NCBI RefSeq assembly: GCF_028640845.1
Contig: NC_080543.1
Span: forward strand, 3,165,459 to 3,229,458
Length of the DNA stretch: 64,000 nucleotides
Source of the DNA: Ahaetulla prasina
Lineage: Eukaryota; Chordata; Lepidosauria; Squamata; Colubridae
Direction: 5' to 3'
In this document: positions 31,121-42,280 of the stretch, piece after piece
Layout: every line of letters begins with the position of its first letter
Position numbering within the stretch: the first letter of the stretch is position 1
Notes under the pieces: generated by a model
Seen by the model: the letters and a program-made list of their open reading frames with translations, nothing else
Database searches by the model: none
Told to the model about the DNA's origin: nothing
Position numbers and translations under genes: made by a program

Positions 31121-31464
31121 CGAACAGCTAGGGGCATGTCAGCTGAGAAGGAAAGCTAGAGGTGAATGCGCGAAGGCGGAATCGTGGCGGAGAAGCAGGC
31201 GTGGCCATGGGTAGGAGCCGAAAAGTCCCATTCCGGGACAATTCCATGCGCTCCCTGCCTCAACATGCTCCCACCGCCTGTTGCAACGTCTCTCCATCCT
31301 CAAAATTCCCATTTCTGTCTTTGAAGGCTTCCTGCTGAGACTTTTGGCATGTCACCTATCACCTAAAATGTTGGGACTCCTCCCTCCTTCAGTGGCAGGA
31401 ATGCTTTTTGGAAAAGGTTATGTAAACCAGGGAACTTTCTCCCGTCTCTGAGAAACTGATTAAA

Positions 31465-31794
31465 GGTTCTATACGTGCTAGTCGTTCCCGACTCTAGGGG
31501 GCGGTGCTCATCTCCGTTTCAAAGGCGAAGAGCCAGCGCTGTCCGAAGACGTCTCCGGGGTCATGTGGCCGGCAGGACTCAACGCCAAAGGCACACGGAA
31601 CGCTGTGACCTTCCCACCAAAGATGGTCCCTATTTTTCTACTTGCATTTTTTACCTGCTTTCGAACTGCTAGGTTGGCAAAAGCTGGGACAAGTAACGGG
31701 AGCTCACTCCGTTACACAGCACCAGGGATTCGAACCACTGAACTGCCGACCTTTCGATCGACAAACTCAGCGTCTTAGCCACTGAGCCACCTCG
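31465..31794 (-). mobile_element. Sauria-type SINE with 15-bp target duplication
   Basis: On the - strand: head GAGGTGGCTCAGTGGCTAAG, B box GGTTCGAATCC, body, and Bov-B-like tail CCCTAGAGTCGGGAACGACT. It is flanked by GAGAAACTGATTAAA on both sides (about 31,450-31,464 and 31,795-31,809). Confidence 0.9.
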
Positions 31795-31903
31795 AGAAAC
31801 TGATTAAAAAGGATTAAGATTGGATTTGGTGATAGGGAAAAAAACAACGATGAAATCCGGAAGGCGGATGGGAGAGGAGGAAGAGTTGAAATCAATCTGA
31901 ATA

Positions 31904-32275
31904 CAGATAGTCCAGTTCATTTAATGACCGTTTTGAAGTTACAATGACGTTGAAAAAAGTTGACTTATGACCGTTTTTCACATTTACGACCGTTGTGGCA
32001 ACATCCATGGTCTGGTGATCAAAATTCAGCCGCTTGGCAACTGACTCGCATTTATGACGGTTGCAGGGGTCACGCGATTGATCTCCTTTTGCGACCTTCT
32101 GACAAGCAAAGTCAGATTTGCTTAACAGCCCTGTGACTAACTTAACGACTGCAGTGATTCACTTAACAACTGTGGCAAGAAAGGTCGTAAAATGGAGCAA
32201 AACTCATTTAGCAACTGTTCTGCTTAGCAAGGGAAATTTTGAGCCCAATTGTGGTCATAAGTCGAGGAGAACCTG
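31904..32275 (-). mobile_element. Tigger/pogo-like MITE, complete
   Basis: CAGATAGTCCAGTTCATTTA at the left and GTCGAGGAGAACCTG at the right, TA on each side (31,902-31,903; 32,276-32,277). The element ends about 100 bp from the RELT exon at 32,374. Confidence 0.85.
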
Positions 32276-32373
32276 TACTTGAAAGGGCTGATTCTGAGGG
32301 TACACAGGACTTTGTATGCTCAGGGCAGTGAAGAAACCCGGCCTGGCAGCCCCCTCCCCTGCCTTGCTCTCAC

Positions 32374-32459
32374 CTTGGCATCCGGGGGCCCCCCTGGGGG
32401 CAGACAGGCAAGGGAGACAGCTACTTCTCGGATCCGTCTCCCCGTCTGGACTGTAGTAC
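32374..32459 (-). CDS. RELT: RELT, extracellular cysteine-rich exon 3
   Basis: An 86-bp exon encodes (G)YYSPDGETDPRSSCLPCLSA then PRGAPGCQ. It continues the frame of exon 42,067-42,245 (CGACLPG|YYSPDG), matching the GDCLPGFYSP... pattern of RELT/TROY-type receptors. Three Cys residues contribute to the last cysteine-rich repeat before the stalk. Acceptor CTTCTTGCAG; donor CCAAG|GTGAGA region; phase fits both sides. Confidence 0.92.
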
Positions 32460-32689
32460 CTGCAAGAAGCAGAAGGAGGAGAGGTTAAGAAAAACCTCGG
32501 GCTAGAAAAAGAAATGGGACAACGTCAAAGCGTCCATCCGGATGAGCAGATGGATGTTTCGATGACTGCCTCAGCTGAGAAAGGGACAAGGAGCTCTTCC
32601 CTCGTGCAATCTGGGGAGAAGGGGGTCTAAATGGTGGCAGGCTAAGCTCATGGATAAATCTAAGCTGCCTTCCTCTCTCTCTCTCTCTC

Positions 32690-32771
32690 TCCCTCTCTCT
32701 CTCTGTCTATCTTTCTTCTATCTTTCTTTCTATATCTATCTATCTATCTATCTACCTATCTACCTATCTAC

Positions 32772-32864
<93 letters not shown>

Positions 32865-32899
32865 ATCTATCTTTTTATCTATCATCTATCTTCTATCTT

Positions 32900-32988
<89 letters not shown>

Positions 32989-33023
32989 ATCTATCTTTTT
33001 ATCTATCATCTATCTTCTATCTT

Positions 33024-33067
<44 letters not shown>

Positions 33068-33077
33068 AGATTTATGG

Positions 33078-33138
<61 letters not shown>

Positions 33139-33173
33139 ATCTATCTTTTTATCTATCATCTATCTTCTATCTT

Positions 33174-33259
<86 letters not shown>

Positions 33260-33291
33260 ATCTATCTTTTTATCTATCTTCTATCTTTCTT

Positions 33292-33360
<69 letters not shown>
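32690..33360 (+). repeat. (TCTA)n / GATA (Bkm-like) microsatellite
   Basis: About 670 bp of TATC repeats punctuated by a recurring variant, ATCATCTATCTTTTTATCTA then TCATCTATCTTCTATCTTTC, giving a higher-order period of about 120-140 bp (variants at about 32,862, 32,986, 33,137 and 33,258). RELT intron. Confidence 0.95.
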
Positions 33361-33690
33361 GGACGCGGTGGCTCAGGGGCTAGGACGTTGAGCTTGTCGA
33401 TTGAAAGGTCGGCAGCTCAGCGGTTCGAATCCCTAGTGCTGCCGAATCCGTTACTTGTCCCAGCTTCTGCCAACCTAGCAGTTTCGAAAGCACATAAAAA
33501 TGCAAGTAGAAAAAATAGGGACCCCATGTGGTGGGAAGGGAACAGTGTTCCATGCGCCTTTGGTGTTGAGTCCTGCCGGTCACATGACCACGGAGACGTC
33601 TTCGGACAGTGCTGGCTCTTCGCCTTTGAAACGGAGATGAGCACCGCCCCCTAGAGTCGGGAACGACTAGCACATATAGAGCCTTTAATC
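33361..33690 (+). mobile_element. Sauria-type SINE carrying extra 3' flank
   Basis: Head GACGCGGTGGCTCAGGGGCT, B box GGTTCGAATCC, and tail CCCTAGAGTCGGGAACGACT. It is followed at 33,690-33,745 by the same unique-looking flank that follows the tail of the SINE at 31,465 (CCTTTAATCAGTTTCTCAGA, then ACCTTTTCCAAAAAGCATTC). Confidence 0.88.
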
Positions 33691-33747
33691 AGTTTCTCAG
33701 AGACGGGACCTTACATAACCTTTTCCAAAAAGCATTCCTGTCAGCTG

Positions 33748-33805
33748 ATAGGTGTGTTAATAACAGACTGCATTAGCCTGTTGAGCCACAAGAGGCCCTA
33801 AGAGG
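33748..33805 (-). mobile_element. tRNA-SINE head fragment
   Basis: TGTTAATAACAGACTGCATT and GTTGAGCCACAAGAGGCCCT match the head of the 12,590-12,862 SINE family. Confidence 0.7.
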
Positions 33806-33809
33806 TCTG

Positions 33810-33844
33810 TCTATCTATCTATCTTTCTTCTATCTTTCTTTCTA

Positions 33845-33904
<60 letters not shown>

Positions 33905-33972
33905 ATCTATCTATCTATCTATCTTTCTATCATCTATCTATCATCTATCTTCCTATCTTCTATCTTTTTTCT

Positions 33973-34030
<58 letters not shown>

Positions 34031-34077
34031 ATCTATCTATCATCTGTCTGTCTATCTTTCTTCTATCTTTCTATCAC

Positions 34078-34138
<61 letters not shown>

Positions 34139-34184
34139 ATCTTTCTATCTTTCATCTTTCTTCTATCTTTCTATCTTTCTTCTA

Positions 34185-34262
<78 letters not shown>

Positions 34263-34395
34263 CTATCTTCTATATCTATCTATCTATCTTCTCTTTCTTC
34301 TTCTCACTCTCTCTCACTCTCTCTCTCTCTCTCTCTCCCATCTATCTAGCTATCTCTCATCTCTCCCCCCCTCCCTCCCTCTCTCCCTCCCTCTC
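33810..34395 (+). repeat. (TCTA)n / GATA microsatellite, second block, with CT tail
   Basis: Continuation of the TATC array after the SINE insertions, with TTCTATC and TTTCTATC variants, then (CT)n and CCCT at 34,300-34,395. Confidence 0.95.
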
Positions 34396-34399
34396 TTGG

Positions 34400-34900
34400 T
34401 CATAAAATTGGGTGGGACCTCTTTAACAATGACCTCGCTTGTAAATCAAGGACTTCTTGCACTGTAAATTATCTCTTTCTGAGGACTGGGTTTAGATGTA
34501 AGGGCAGATTAGATAAAATTATGATTAGCTCTAATGACAGAGCGTGCCCTATTCAGGGTCAGATGAGTCTTGCACCTGGATCCAGTTCAGGAAACAAAAT
34601 CACCAGGAGGAAATTTTGATTTGTCAGCCCGATTTAGCTCTGGAGTCAGCAGTGGAGATTGTGACTAAGGTTGTATCTAGTTTCTCTTCTCCTAATGTGG
34701 GCTACATAGATCCGGCTGAGTTCAGCCAAGTTTTGGGGTGACTCACCCAAAGTATCTGAACCTTTTTGCACCCTAGAGTTCCTACAACGATGCTGCAATT
34801 CTCACATGTCTGTTCCACATGACACAGAAACAATTTTCCAAGGTTTCTGTCTGGAAATTGGGGTTTGCTTCCGATTCCCAGGAAAAAATGCCCATTGCAG
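34400..34900. other. No gene recognised; partial similarity to 35,925-36,060
   Basis: Contains GTGACTCACCCAAAG and CACATGTCTGTTCCAC, which recur near 35,928 and 35,988. It is probably an old unclassified dispersed repeat in a RELT intron. Confidence 0.4.
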
Positions 34901-34904
34901 ACAA

Positions 34905-35850
34905 AAGATTCACTTAGCGACCGCCACCAAAATGATCATCCAATTGGGGACGGTCCCAGGGGGATCCACTTAACATCCAGCACGACTTAATGACGGTTAA
35001 TTTCTTGGGCTCAGTTGCGGTCGTAAGTTGAGGACTACCTGTATACAAGCCACCTCAAAAGTGTTTCACCAACCGTCACGTTTTCAGCAAAAGTTGGAAA
35101 AAACACAACCTCCCTTCCTCGTGGCACTGCCAAAAATTGCCAGCACTTTCATCCTTGACTTACGACCATAACTGAGCCCGAAATTTCTGCTGCTGAGCAA
35201 GACGGTTGTTAAGTGGGTTTTATTCCATTTAACAACCTTTCTTGCCCCAGTTGTTAAGTGAATCACTGTTGCAGTTGTTCGGTTAGTAACGCAGATTAGG
35301 TGAATCTGACTTCCTCGTTGTCGGAAGGTCACAAAAGGGGATCCCATGACCCCGGGACACTATGACCGTCATAAATATAAGTCAATTGCCAAGAGTATGA
35401 ACTTTGACCATGAAGATGCTGCAACGGTCGTAAGTGTGAAAAAAGGTCATAAATCGCTTTTTCCAGTGCCGTTGTAACTTCAAACGGTCACTAAACGAAA
35501 CGGTCACTAAGTCGAGGACTATGTGAAGAAAGCATAGATGGAAGCTGCAGCCATGTGGCCGAAGCCCCTTCAAGCGATCCAAATTCATATTCGACCTTCC
35601 CAGCCGACTTCCGACAAGCAACGTCGATGGAGGAAGCCAGATTCACTCAACAACTGCAGTGATTCGCTTAACGACTGCAGAGGTTCGCGTAACAAAAAAC
35701 GTAAACGGCACAAATGTAAACTGGAGCAGAAAGTCACTTAAAACGGCCTTTCGTGCTACGTGTGAAAAACGTTCAGAAGTCACTTTTTCTCAGTGCCTTT
35801 GTAACTTCGGTCACTGAATGAATGGCTGTAAATAGAGGACTACCTCTGAG
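34905..35850. mobile_element. Three Tigger/pogo-like MITE copies or fragments
   Basis: About 34,905-35,041 (right end, CCTG then TA), 35,152-35,525 (nearly full, + orientation) and 35,560-35,848 (inverted, degraded). Confidence 0.78.
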
Positions 35851-36289
35851 TTGCAAAGCTGTGGAAATCAAAGCTGGTTTGGATTACACAGGCCAGCCTG
35901 AGTTCCAACCAGGTTTTGGGGTGACTCACGGGAAACCACTCAGCTTTTCTCTCTCTATAGAGTCCTTGCAGGATCTATTGAGGCTCACATGTCTGTTCCA
36001 CCGATGCTGGCAAGTTTTGAACCCGCAGGCGGACCCAGCCCCCCACTCCGCCCCCGACCAGGAGTCGCCTCCTTAATCAACACCCAAACTCCCAAAATTT
36101 GGAAGGTCTGAGCGGTTTTCAGTTTTGTGATCTTTTCTTACGGGCCGCCTCCAAAGAGGAGTTAATAACTTGCAATCTTGGTGTGAACACGGGTTGCAAA
36201 AACTGGGGGTTTTTTTATATCGGTGTATCTCTCGACGCCTTGCAAAATTCCTCTTGCGTGTGAGAACCAGCGAGGATGAGGAAAACACT

Positions 36290-36949
36290 ACCGGCAGTCC
36301 TCCATTTAAAACGGTTCATTTAGTGACCATTTGAAGTTACAACAGCACCGAACAAAGTGGCTTACGTTTTTCACACTTACGACCACGGGTGACATGCCCA
36401 TAGTCGTATGATCAAAATACAGAAGCTTCACAACTGACTCGTATTTATGACGGTCGCAGCGTCCCGGGGTCACGTGATCACCTTTTGCGATCTCCTGACC
36501 AGCAAAGTTAATGGGGAAACCAGATTCACTTAACATCTTAACAACCGCAGTGATTCACTTAACAACTGTGGCAAGAAAGGCCATAAAATGAGGGGAGGGG
36601 GGGAAATCACGTAACCGTCTCGCTTGTCAACATAAATCTGGGACTCAACTGTAGCCGTAAATCGAGGACTACCTGTATTGGTAGTCCTTGAATTATGACT
36701 GAAATCGAGCCCAGAATTAAGTGAATCGCTCCGATTGTTAAGACGGTAACCCGGTCGTTAAGTGAATCTGGCTTCCTCATTGAGTGTGCTTGTCAGAAGG
36801 TCACCAAAGGGGGCACTTGCGACCGTCATAAATACGAGCCAGGTGCCAAGCATTTGAATTTTGAACGGTTGTAAAGTGTGAAAAACGGTCGTAAATCATA
36901 TAACTTTGAACGATCACTAAACAAACTGTTGTAAATCGAGGACTACCTG
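36290..36949. mobile_element. Two abutting Tigger/pogo-like MITEs
   Basis: 36,290-36,675 runs in reverse and ends GGACTACCTG. After TA the next begins TTGGTAGTCCTTGAATTATG and ends GAGGACTACCTG at 36,949. Sharing one TA, the second inserted at the edge of the first. Confidence 0.82.
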
Positions 36950-36984
36950 TAATGGCAGCTCACCCAGGGCAGTGGTTTTTTTCC

Positions 36985-37095
36985 CATTTTGGCAGCTTGC
37001 AGATGCGTGGACTTCAACTCCCAGAATTCCCCAGCCAGCAGGCTGGGGAATTCTGGGAATTGAAGTCCACGCATCTGCAAGCTGCCAGAATTGAA
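36985..37095. mobile_element. hAT palindromic MITE variant
   Basis: Arms GGCAGCTTGCAGATGCGTGG and its inverted complement around CCCCAGCCAGCAGGCTGGGG. Confidence 0.8.
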
Positions 37096-37117
37096 GTCAT
37101 TTTTTTCCCCAGTGTCA

Positions 37118-37920
37118 TAGAATAGAATAGAATAGAATAGAATAGAATAGAATAGAATTTTTATTGGCCAAGTGTGATTGGACACACAAGGAATTTGTCT
37201 TGGTGCATATGCTCTCAGTGTACATAAAAGAAAAGATACCTTCATCAAGGTACAACACTTAATGATGGTCATAGAATAGAATAGAATAGAATAGAATAGA
37301 ATTTTTATTGGCCAAGTGTGATTGGACACACAAGGAATTTGTCTTGGTGCATATGCTCTCAGTGTACATAAAAGAAAAGATACGTTCATCAAGGTACAAC
37401 ACTTAATGATGGTCATAGAATAGAATAGAATAGAATAGAATAGAATAGAATAGAATAGAATAGAATAGAATTTTTATTGGCCAAGTGTGATTGGACACAC
37501 AAGGAATTTGTCTTGGTGCATATGCTCTCAGTGTACATAAAAGAAAAGATACCTTCATCAAGGTACAACACTTAATGATGGTCATAGAATAGAATAGAAT
37601 AGAATAGAATAGAATAGAATAGAATAGAATAGAATAGAATAGAATAGAATTTTATTGGCCAAGCGTGATGGGACACATAAAAGAAAAGATACGTTCATCA
37701 AGGTACAACATTTACAACACAATTGATGGTCAATATATCAATATAAATCATAAGGATTGCCAGCAACAAGTTATAGTCATACAGTCATAAATGGAAAGAG
37801 ATTGGTGATGGGAACGATGAGAAGATTAATAGTAGTGCAGATTTAGTAAATAGTTTGACAGTGTTGATGGAATTATTTGTTTAGCAGAGTGATGGCCTTT
37901 GGGAAAAAACTGTTCCCATC
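37118..37920 (-). mobile_element. CR1-type 3' tail in tandem (four copies) with (AGAAT)n
   Basis: Three near-identical units of about 145-165 bp, each an (AGAAT)n run plus TTGGCCAAGTGTGATTGGAC, TTCATCAAGGTACAACACTT and AATGATGGTCAT, are followed by a fourth longer copy that extends to 37,920 (AGCAGAGTGATGGCCTTTGG). Only the last copy has the body, so the tail itself was amplified. Confidence 0.88.
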
Positions 37921-38378
37921 ATACGTTCGGTCACTAAACAAACGGTTGTTAAGTCGAGGACTCCCTGTAATCTTCCCATGGGCCAGCAGGAAGCAAATTT
38001 CTGACTTCTGCGGCTGCAAGAATGCGAGGAATGTGGTCGTAGCCCCCGGAATGACTGGGTGAGTGGGCGGCCACAAAGATCAAAGAAAAATCAGAATTAA
38101 TTGGCTTGCAGAGACCGGCATGAGGCTGTCTCACCAGCGCTGGTGACCCCCAGTTCCATCTGCTGTGGGTTGCTAAAAAAAAAAATTCAAAAGCACACGT
38201 GTGTGCATGCATGATGGAGACATGTGTGGGAAACTGTGGATCCTGACACACTCAGCACACCCAAAAGGAGTTCCTTGAGGCCAAAGACGACTGCACGCCC
38301 AGGTGATTAAGAAAATCGGGGCAGAGCCCAAATCTCTGCAGAATTTTACTCTCCAGTTTTCTGCTCCCAGTTCCCATA

Positions 38379-38993
38379 TAGATAGTCCTCAACTTACAAC
38401 ACTTCATTTAGTGACCTAAATTACAACGGCACTGAAAAAAAGGGACCTACGGCCGTTTTTCACACTTAGTGACCGTTGCAGTATCCCCGTGGTCATATGA
38501 TTTACATTCGGATACTTAGCAACTGGCTCATAGTTATGACGGCTGCAGTGTCCCGGGTCACGTGATCCTCTTTTGAGACCTTCGGACAAGCAAAGTCAAG
38601 AAGGGAAGCCAGATTCACTTAACAACGGTGTTGCTAACTTAAAAAAAACTGCAGTGATTCACTTAACAAACGTGGCGAGAAAAGTCGTAAAACGGGGCAA
38701 AATTCACGTAACACATTTTCTCATTCCGCAACCTAAGTTTTGGGCTCCATTGTGGTCGTAAGTTGAGGACTACCTGTAACCTCTTTATGATCAATCTCTA
38801 TTCAGGGAGTCCTCATTTCAGTCGTAAGTCGTGACAGTCGTAAATTGGGCCAGTTACTAATTTAACAACTGCAGCGTTTCACTTAACAACGGCGGGAAGA
38901 AGGATCGTAAAATGGGGTCATATTTCATTTAACATTTGTCTGGCTTAGCAACGGAAGTTTTCGGCTCAACAGAGGTCGTAAGTCGAGGACTTA
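38379..38993 (-). mobile_element. Two Tigger/pogo-like MITEs
   Basis: 38,379-38,776 is full length (GATAGTCCTCAACTTACAAC to GGACTACCTG, then TA). 38,810-38,993 lacks its first half. Confidence 0.8.
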
Positions 38994-39395
38994 TGCACGC
39001 ACTCTTTCTCCAAAGCCAACTCCAAACAGTTAAATAAAATCTGAAAATATTATAGGACAGTTTTTAATCAAATTAGCCTCAGTGACATTTGCTATCTTTG
39101 GATCGCTATGTTTTTCGTTCTATATTTTGAAACTCAAGAAAACCTTTAATGTTTTATTTGCTTTGATTCCACCCCCAAAAATCCATTAGAAAACATATAC
39201 TTCTTACAGTTCTCGTAAAATGAAACACAAAATCTGAAATAATTGCCACTATTTTTGCCGTTCCCTTCTTTAGCCAGCGATCATGAGATTCAGTTATTCA
39301 ATTTCCCGCACAACCTTGTGACTTTTGCAACGATTTGGAGCTGAGCAGGATCCTGGACCTCATTTTCTTTTCCATCTGCGGCCTGTAAGAGGCCT
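38994..39395. other. No gene or recognised repeat seen
   Basis: AT-rich RELT intron sequence. Confidence 0.4.
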
Positions 39396-39400
39396 ACGGT

Positions 39401-40687
39401 TGGTCTTCGACTTGCAACGATTTGTTTAGTGACAACCGGCACTGAAAAAAATGACTTATGACCGTTTTTCACACTTATGATCGTTGCAGCATTCCTATGT
39501 TTACGTGATCAAAATTTTGATGCTTGGCTACCGATTCATATATATGACAGTTTTTGGTTTTTTTGAATATTTTTTTTTATTTTATAAACAGACAACTATT
39601 TAATATTTCTTCTGTCTTCGTGTTTTCTTCATGACTTTGTCTTTTTATTGTTTCTTCTTTCTTCATTTCAGTTTAATCTATTACAATTCTTTTCATAAGT
39701 AGAATATTCTAATTATGCCATTTTCTTACATAACTATCAATTTGCTTATTTATATCTTTTTTCTAAAGATATAAACAGCTCCGACAGCTCCCTGACCTCC
39801 GGACCTTTCGCCGCGAGCTGAAGACGTACTTATTCTTCCGTGCAAGACTGGCATAAAACTATTAGTAATTTTAATTGGGTTTTTATGGTTTTAATGTGTA
39901 TTTTAATTAATGGGCCAAATTGAATAGGTTTTTTAAACGGGTTTTTAACTGTATATTGTATGTTTTATTGTGTTTTACCTGGCTGGAAACCGCCCTGAGT
40001 CCTTCGGGAGAAGGGCGGTATAGAAATTAAATTATTCTATTCTATTCTATTCTATTCTATTCTATTCTATTCTATTCTATTCTATTCTATTCTATTCTAT
40101 TCTATTCTATTCTAACCAGTGATCAAATTGGTTTGCATTTTTTCCCGAAGGCCATCACTCTGCTAAACAAATAATTCCCTCAACACTGTCAGACTATTTA
40201 CTGAATCTGCACTACTATTAATCGTTTCATAGTTCCCATCACCAATCTCTTTCCACTTATGACTGTATGACTATAACTTGTTGCTGGCAATCCTTATGAT
40301 TTACATTGATATATTGATCATCAATTGTGTTGTAAATGTTGTACCTTGATGAACGTATCTTTTCTTTTATGTACACTGAGAGCTTATGCACCAAGACAAA
40401 TTCCTTGTGTGTCCAATCACACCTGGCCAATAAAAATTCTATTCTATTCTATTCTATGACAGTTGAAGCATCCCAGGGTTATAGGATCCCCTTTCTGGCA
40501 AGCAAAGTTATTGGGGAAGCCAGATTCACTTAACAACTGGGTTGCTGACTTAATGATGGCCGCAAATTCACTTAACAACCGTGGCAAGAAAGGTTGTAAA
40601 ATGGGGCGAAACTCCCTTAACAAATGTCTGACATGGCAACAGACCTTTTGGGCTCAATTGTGGTTATAAATCAAGAAGGATTACCTG
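39401..40687 (-). mobile_element. Tigger-like MITE split by a composite LINE insert
   Basis: MITE halves lie at about 39,401-39,550 and 40,457-40,687. The insert (39,551-40,455) contains an L1-like - strand fragment (39,551-39,775), an L2 3' end on + (39,777-40,030), (ATTCT)n (40,033-40,113) and a CR1-type 3' end (40,140-40,455). TATGACAGTT appears on both sides of the insert. Confidence 0.75.
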
Positions 40688-40979
40688 TACTTGGTAACTT
40701 TGAATTTTAGGAAAGAATTAACATGTGACTAAGAAGACAATTATTATTATTTTTTGCAAAAAGTTCCCAAGTATCATATGTTTCATTCTCAGGAAGGACT
40801 GGGAAAATCCCTGCCTGAGATTCTCAAAAGATGCGCTGCACAATGTCTTTAATTTGATTCAATTAAATTTAACCCACTTCCCTACATTCGCACAACATAC
40901 TAGACTATACATAAAGCCAACAGGGTTGATTCAGCCACTAACACACCCCACAACAAATAACTGATGATAATTTAAGAAA

Positions 40980-41545
40980 GCTCATCCACAACCAAATTCA
41001 ACCACAGCCAAACTCAACAACAACTAAGCTCAATCCCAACCAAGCTCAACAACAGCTAAACTCAACCACAACCAAGCTCAACCACAACCAAGCTCAACCA
41101 TAACTAAGCTGAACAACAGCCAAGCTCAACCACAACCAGGCTCAATCCCAACCAAGCTCAACCCCTACCAAGCTGAACAACAGCCAAGCTCAACCACAGC
41201 CAAGCTCAACCACAACTAAACTCAATCCCAACCAAGCTCAACAACAGCTAAACTCAATCCCAACCAAGCTGAACCATAACCAAGCTGAACCATAACCAAG
41301 CTCAACTACAGCCAAGCTGAACTACAACCAAGCTCAACCCCAATCAAGCTCAACCACAGCCACAGTCAACCACAACTAAGCTCAACCCCAACTAAGCTCA
41401 ACAACAACCAAACTCAACGACAACCAAGCTCAATCCTAGCCAAACCCAACAACAGCCAAGCTCAACTATAACCAAGCTCAACAACAGCCAAACTCAACTA
41501 CAACCAAGCTCAATCCCAACCAAGCTCAACACCAACCAAGGGCAT
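40980..41545 (+). repeat. 16-bp minisatellite (AAGCTCAACCACAACC)
   Basis: About 34 diverged copies, with ACA, CCC and CAT variants at the variable triplet. It is not a multiple of three and has no coding logic. Confidence 0.92.
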
Positions 41546-41744
41546 TGAAATGTGGGGCACTGAATTATGGGTGTGGGCACGAACGTGCGCGACCCCTCAC
41601 CCACGCTCACCACGCTTTTGGCACGCCAGGGCAAAAAGGTTAGCTATCACTGTCCTAGAGCTGTCACTGATATTTGTCTAATTTTTTTTCCCACAGTCTC
41701 CAGATTGAACTCTAGAGTCCATCTGGGGAAGGAATGTTCTAAAC

Positions 41745-41858
41745 CAGGGACGTCCAACGCTGGCCATTTTAAGACCTGTGGATTTCGAAAGGGCTGGCTA
41801 GGAAATTCTGGGAGTTGAAGTCCACAGGTCCTAAAATGGCCAAGTTTGGACATCCCTG
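41745..41858. mobile_element. hAT palindromic MITE with target duplication
   Basis: CAGGGACGTCCAACGCTGGC to GGACATCCCTG, flanked by TTCTAAAC and CTCTAAAC (7 of 8). Confidence 0.85.
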
Positions 41859-42066
41859 CTCTAAACTGAACAAAATCAAAATCCAGAGCCCGGAACATCT
41901 GCCCAGCCGTTCCCTTGGTGAAGATCTATCTCCCTGACCAGGCGTCCACTGGTTCTACACAGCCTTCTCCATTTTTGAAAGAGACACTTCCTGGCCTGGG
42001 ATTGTTTAGAGAACTGGAGAAGACACACCTTGAAAGAGAATCAGAAAAGTGCAGGTAAAGACTCAC

Positions 42067-42245
42067 CCAGGTAAACAGGCACCACACCAGGTGTCTGCAG
42101 TCGCTGTTCCGACGTGGATATGGACCCTCTTCTTGGCCTCACAAGAAGCATGCAAGGAGCAGAATTCCAGGCCGGATGTGGAAGAGAAGAAACCAGCCAA
42201 ACATGGCTTGCAGGTCATTCCTAATCCTGAACCATAACCGCATTT
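42067..42245 (-). CDS. RELT: RELT, extracellular cysteine-rich exon 2
   Basis: A 179-bp exon encodes KCGYGSGLGMTCKPCLAGFF, SSTSGLEFCSLHASCEAKKR and VHIHVGTATADTWCGACLP(G). The Cys spacing and the TATADT.CG.CLPG signature are those of the second TNFR-type repeat of RELT, TROY and EDA2R. Human RELT has TCRPCPPGTFSAAWGSSPC-like sequence here. Usual family members read TxCGDCLPG; here the Asp is Ala (CGAC). Acceptor TTTTCCCCATAG; donor CTGG|GTGAGT. A solo LTR lies 88 bp upstream (in RELT sense) of the acceptor. Confidence 0.93.
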
Positions 42246-42280
42246 CTATGGGGAAAATGAAACAAAAACGTGGTTTAAAG

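Noticed and set aside
32650..33654. 334-codon Tyr/Leu/Ser/Ile-rich frame
   Set aside because: TATC/TCTA repeat translated through into a SINE.
41545..41660. Possible tRNA or small RNA gene near 41.6 kb
   Set aside because: No cloverleaf or A/B boxes; the sequence resembles 61,545-61,690 and is a dispersed repeat.
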